Positions 61,404 through 64,000 of a stretch of DNA of 64,000 nucleotides are shown here, one piece after another. The stretch's first letter is position 1; each line of letters starts with the position of its first letter. The DNA is from Yersinia entomophaga (GTDB taxonomy: Bacteria; Pseudomonadota; Gammaproteobacteria; Enterobacterales; Enterobacteriaceae): assembly GCF_001656035.1 (NCBI RefSeq), contig NZ_CP010029.1, positions 544,410 to 608,409 on the forward strand, given 5' to 3'. The notes under the pieces were generated by a model that saw only the letters and a program-made list of their open reading frames with translations, searched no databases and was not told the origin of the DNA. Both the position numbers and the translations under genes were made by a program.

Positions 61404-63317
61404 ATGTCGTTAATTAGCATGTCAGGTGCCTGGCTGTCGTTCAGTGATGCACCTTTGTTAGACAATACCGAATTACATATTGAACCGAACGAACGCGTCT
61501 GTTTGGTCGGTCGTAATGGCGCGGGTAAATCCACACTGTTGAAAATCCTGAGCAAGGAAATTGCACTGGACGACGGGCGCATTGTGTACGAACAAGATCT
61601 GATCGTGGCGCGTCTGCAACAGGATCCGCCGCGTAATGTGGCTGGCACCGTGTTTGACTTCGTTGCGGAAGGGGTGCAGGAGCAGGCGGAGCATTTGAAA
61701 GCCTACCATGCCACTTTGCATCAGGTTGAGCTGGATCCAAGCGAGAAAAATCTGAATCGTTTGGCGGCGTTACAGGAAATTCTTGATCATCAGGGCCTGT
61801 GGCAGTTAGATAGCCGTATTCATGAAGTGCTGGAACAGTTGGGTCTGAACGCTGACGCCGAGCTGTCCTCCCTTTCCGGCGGCTGGCTGCGTAAAGCGGC
61901 GCTGGGTCGAGCGTTGGTTAGTTCGCCAAAAGTATTGTTGCTAGATGAGCCAACCAACCACTTGGATATCGAAACGATCTACTGGCTGGAAGGTTTCCTG
62001 AAAGAGTTTCAGGGTAGCATCATCTTTATTTCCCATGACCGTTCATTTATCCGTGCGATGGCAACCCGTATTGTGGATCTGGATCGCGGTAAACTGGTGT
62101 CCTGGCCGGGTAACTACGAGCTGTATCTGGCGAGCAAAGAAGAGGCGCTGCGGGTTGAAGAACTGCAAAATGCTGAATTCGATCGCAAACTGGCTCAGGA
62201 AGAAGTGTGGATCCGTCAGGGGATTAAAGCGCGCCGTACTCGTAACGAAGGCCGCGTGCGTGCCTTGAAAGCGTTGCGCCAGGAGCGTTCTGAGCGTCGT
62301 GAAGTGATGGGCACCGCCAAGATGCAGGTGGAAGAAACCGTGCGTTCGGGCAAGATTGTCTTCGATCTGGAAAATGTCAATTATCAGGTTGGCGATAAAG
62401 TGTTGGTGAAAAACTTCACCGCGCAGGTACAACGCGGCGATAAAATCGCCCTGGTTGGGCCGAACGGCTGTGGGAAAACCACTTTGCTGAAGCTGATGCT
62501 CGGCCAGTTACAGGCCGATAGCGGTAAGGTTCACTGCGGTACCAAGCTGGAAGTGGCTTACTTCGACCAGCACCGCGCTGAATTGGATCCAGAGCGCACC
62601 GTGATGGATAACCTGGCGGAAGGTAAACAGGAAGTGATGGTTAATGGCCGTTCACGTCACGTTCTGGGCTATTTGCAGGACTTCTTGTTCCATCCAAAGC
62701 GGGCAATGACGCCGGTGAAAGCCTTGTCCGGTGGAGAGCGTAACCGCCTGTTATTGGCTAAACTATTCCTGAAACCTAGCAACCTGTTGATTCTCGATGA
62801 GCCAACCAACGACTTGGACGTCGAAACGTTGGAATTGCTTGAAGAGATGGTGGATGGCTATCAGGGCACCGTATTGTTAGTCAGCCATGATCGTCAGTTC
62901 GTCGATAACTCTGTGACCGAGTGCTGGATTTTCGAAGGCAACGGCGAAATCAGCAGCTTTGTGGGCGGTTATTACGATGCTCATAAACAGCGCGCTGAAG
63001 CCAAGCCGATTCGCCAGGCTGCGCCGAAGGTAGAAACGCCTAAAGCCGCTGCCCCGGAAAAGAATACAGCGTCGGCTAAGCGTTCGACAGGTAAACTCAG
63101 TTATAACTTGCAGCGTGAACTGGATCAGTTGCCGCAGCAGCTTGAGAAACTGGAAGATGAAATTAGCGCATTACAAGCTCAGGTGAGCGATGCCAATTTC
63201 TTCTCCCGTCCTCATGAGGAAACCCAGCAGGTGCTAAAAGCGCTGGCCGCCGCAGAACAAACGTTGGAAGTGGCTTTTGCTCGTTGGGAAGAATTGGAAG
63301 CACAGAAAAACGGCTAA
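61404..63317 (+). CDS. uup: ABC-F family ATPase Uup
   Basis: 637 residues from ATG 61404 (E. coli 635); the frame overlaps rlmKL to 61365 but the conserved protein starts MSLISMSGAWLSF. Two ABC cassettes: GRNGAGKST/LSGGW/LLLDEPTNHLD and GPNGCGKTT/LSGGERNRLL/LILDEPTNDLD, joined by a charged linker (about 235-305), plus a C-terminal coiled-coil DNA-binding domain (about 555-637). Uup is a soluble ribosome-associated ATPase whose loss raises precise excision of transposons. Confidence 0.96.
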   Translation: MSLISMSGAWLSFSDAPLLDNTELHIEPNERVCLVGRNGAGKSTLLKILSKEIALDDGRIVYEQDLIVARLQQDPPRNVAGTVFDFVAEGVQEQAEHLKAYHATLHQVELDPSEKNLNRLAALQEILDHQGLWQLDSRIHEVLEQLGLNADAELSSLSGGWLRKAALGRALVSSPKVLLLDEPTNHLDIETIYWLEGFLKEFQGSIIFISHDRSFIRAMATRIVDLDRGKLVSWPGNYELYLASKEEALRVEELQNAEFDRKLAQEEVWIRQGIKARRTRNEGRVRALKALRQERSERREVMGTAKMQVEETVRSGKIVFDLENVNYQVGDKVLVKNFTAQVQRGDKIALVGPNGCGKTTLLKLMLGQLQADSGKVHCGTKLEVAYFDQHRAELDPERTVMDNLAEGKQEVMVNGRSRHVLGYLQDFLFHPKRAMTPVKALSGGERNRLLLAKLFLKPSNLLILDEPTNDLDVETLELLEEMVDGYQGTVLLVSHDRQFVDNSVTECWIFEGNGEISSFVGGYYDAHKQRAEAKPIRQAAPKVETPKAAAPEKNTASAKRSTGKLSYNLQRELDQLPQQLEKLEDEISALQAQVSDANFFSRPHEETQQVLKALAAAEQTLEVAFARWEELEAQKNG

Positions 63318-63371
63318 TTAAAGCGGGGGAGCGTAGGGCTATTGCTGCACTCCACTGACTTAACGGCTGCC

Positions 63372-63427
63372 ATACCGTTCTGTTGCCAATGCGTAAAACG
63401 AATTGTGTAGCAGAACGGTATTTTTTG
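63372..63427 (+). terminator. Terminator of uup
   Basis: Perfect 11-bp stem (63372-63382 with 63411-63421) with a long 28-base loop, followed by T residues. Confidence 0.8.
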
Positions 63428-63459
63428 GCGCTGAAATATTGCCGTGAAGGAGAGTTCTA

Positions 63460-64000
63460 TTGTGTTCTGTTAGCCATCACGATCACGGCCATCATCATGT
63501 TGAAAGTAATGACGCGATGCTGTGCCCGCAGTGCGATATGCTGGTGGCATTGCCGAAGTTATCTTATGGCACCAAAGCCGTTTGCCCGCGCTGTAAAACA
63601 ACACTGAGTATGCGGTGGGAAGAACCGCGTAAACGGCCTATAGGCTATGCGCTCAGTGCGTTATTTATGCTATTGGTTGCTAACCTGTTCCCCTTCGTTA
63701 ATATGCGGGTGGCAGGGATTACCAGTGAAATTACGCTGATTCAAATTCCTCGCGTTATGCTGAACGATAATTACGCCAGCATGGCGACGCTGTTCATGGT
63801 GCTGGTGCAGTTAATCCCCGCATTTTGCATGATGGCGATTATCCTACTCTGTTCAGGTACTCGCCTACCGAAACACCTGAAAACCGTGATGGCCAAAGCG
63901 CTGTTTATGTTCAAAACCTGGTGTATGGTGGAAATTTTCCTTGCCGGTGTTTTGGTTAGCTTCGTTAAGCTGATGGCCTACGGAGATATCGGTATCGGCA
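63460..64000 (+). CDS. pqiA: Paraquat-inducible protein A, N-terminal part (3' end outside the window)
   Basis: Inner-membrane partner of the PqiB MCE tunnel in envelope lipid transport. The only start that fits is TTG 63460, seven bases after AAGGAG, giving M-C-S-V and then a His-rich stretch (SHHDHGHHH) before the first zinc ribbon LCPQCDML...VCPRCKT; E. coli PqiA starts MCEHHH likewise. Membrane segments at about residues 60-80 (LFMLLVANLFPFVNM), 103-130 and 150-170. 180 codons are visible. The 74-residue frame at 63383-63607 is a shadow. Confidence 0.93.
   Translation, partial: MCSVSHHDHGHHHVESNDAMLCPQCDMLVALPKLSYGTKAVCPRCKTTLSMRWEEPRKRPIGYALSALFMLLVANLFPFVNMRVAGITSEITLIQIPRVMLNDNYASMATLFMVLVQLIPAFCMMAIILLCSGTRLPKHLKTVMAKALFMFKTWCMVEIFLAGVLVSFVKLMAYGDIGIG

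Noticed and set aside
63383..63607. 74-residue frame overlapping the pqiA start
   Set aside because: Out of frame with pqiA, cysteines arise from reading CxxC codons shifted; pqiA explains the sequence.

Overview
The window is an ordinary chromosomal stretch of a gamma-proteobacterium of the order Enterobacterales, read from the 3' end of ftsK to the 5' part of pqiA. Gene order (ftsK-lolA-rarA-serS-ycaD-pflA-pflB-focA-ycaO-ansB-serC-aroA-cmk-rpsA-ihfB-comEC-msbA-lpxK ... kdsB-cmoM-mukFEB-ldtD-mepK-gloC-aspC-ompF-asnS-pncB-pepN-pyrD-zapC-ycbX-rlmKL-uup-pqiA) is the E. coli 20-22 min order with the Escherichia-specific insertions missing. The order, the intermediate base composition and ansB between ycaO and serC fit Yersiniaceae best (a Yersinia-like genome); a Hafniaceae relative cannot be excluded by eye. 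No mobile element, prophage, CRISPR array, rRNA or tRNA gene was found.

Region by region: 1-4.2 kb holds chromosome segregation (FtsK C-terminus), lipoprotein transport (LolA), fork maintenance (RarA) and seryl-tRNA synthetase. 4.4-12.4 kb holds an MFS transporter followed by the minus-strand anaerobic formate block (focA, pflB, pflA, with ycaO further upstream), fronted by a good FNR-type site. 12.5-19.5 kb runs from periplasmic L-asparaginase II through serC-aroA to cmk-rpsA-ihfB, including the S1 autoregulatory leader. 19.9-25 kb is comEC-msbA-lpxK (DNA uptake-type channel, lipid A flippase, lipid A 4'-kinase). 25-29 kb is more variable: a YdcJ/HglS-type 2-oxoadipate dioxygenase-like gene and two tandem cold-shock proteins, the second with a degenerate RNA-binding motif, then ycaR-kdsB. 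29-38.3 kb has ycbJ, elyC and the translationally coupled cmoM-mukF-mukE-mukB condensin operon. 38.4-41.8 kb carries cell-wall enzymes (LdtD, MepK) and GloC.

42-51.5 kb interleaves two c-di-GMP enzymes, a CSS-EAL phosphodiesterase and a membrane GGDEF cyclase, with aspC, an OmpF-type porin, asnS and pncB. 52-64 kb holds pepN, a gene-poor 1.6-kb stretch with a probably frameshifted small membrane-protein gene, then pyrD, zapC, ycbX, rlmKL, uup and the start of pqiA.

Start sites were revised against family lengths and ribosome-binding sites for pflA, focA, ycaO, ansB, aroA, both csp genes, ycbJ, cmoM, mukE, aspC, ompF, pyrD, ycbX, uup and pqiA. I see no clear undescribed multi-gene system. The points most worth a second look are the frameshifted locus upstream of pyrD, the degenerate tandem Csp, the altered constriction-loop residue of the porin, the structured pflB-pflA spacer and the strong unassigned regulatory palindromes upstream of ycaR-kdsB.
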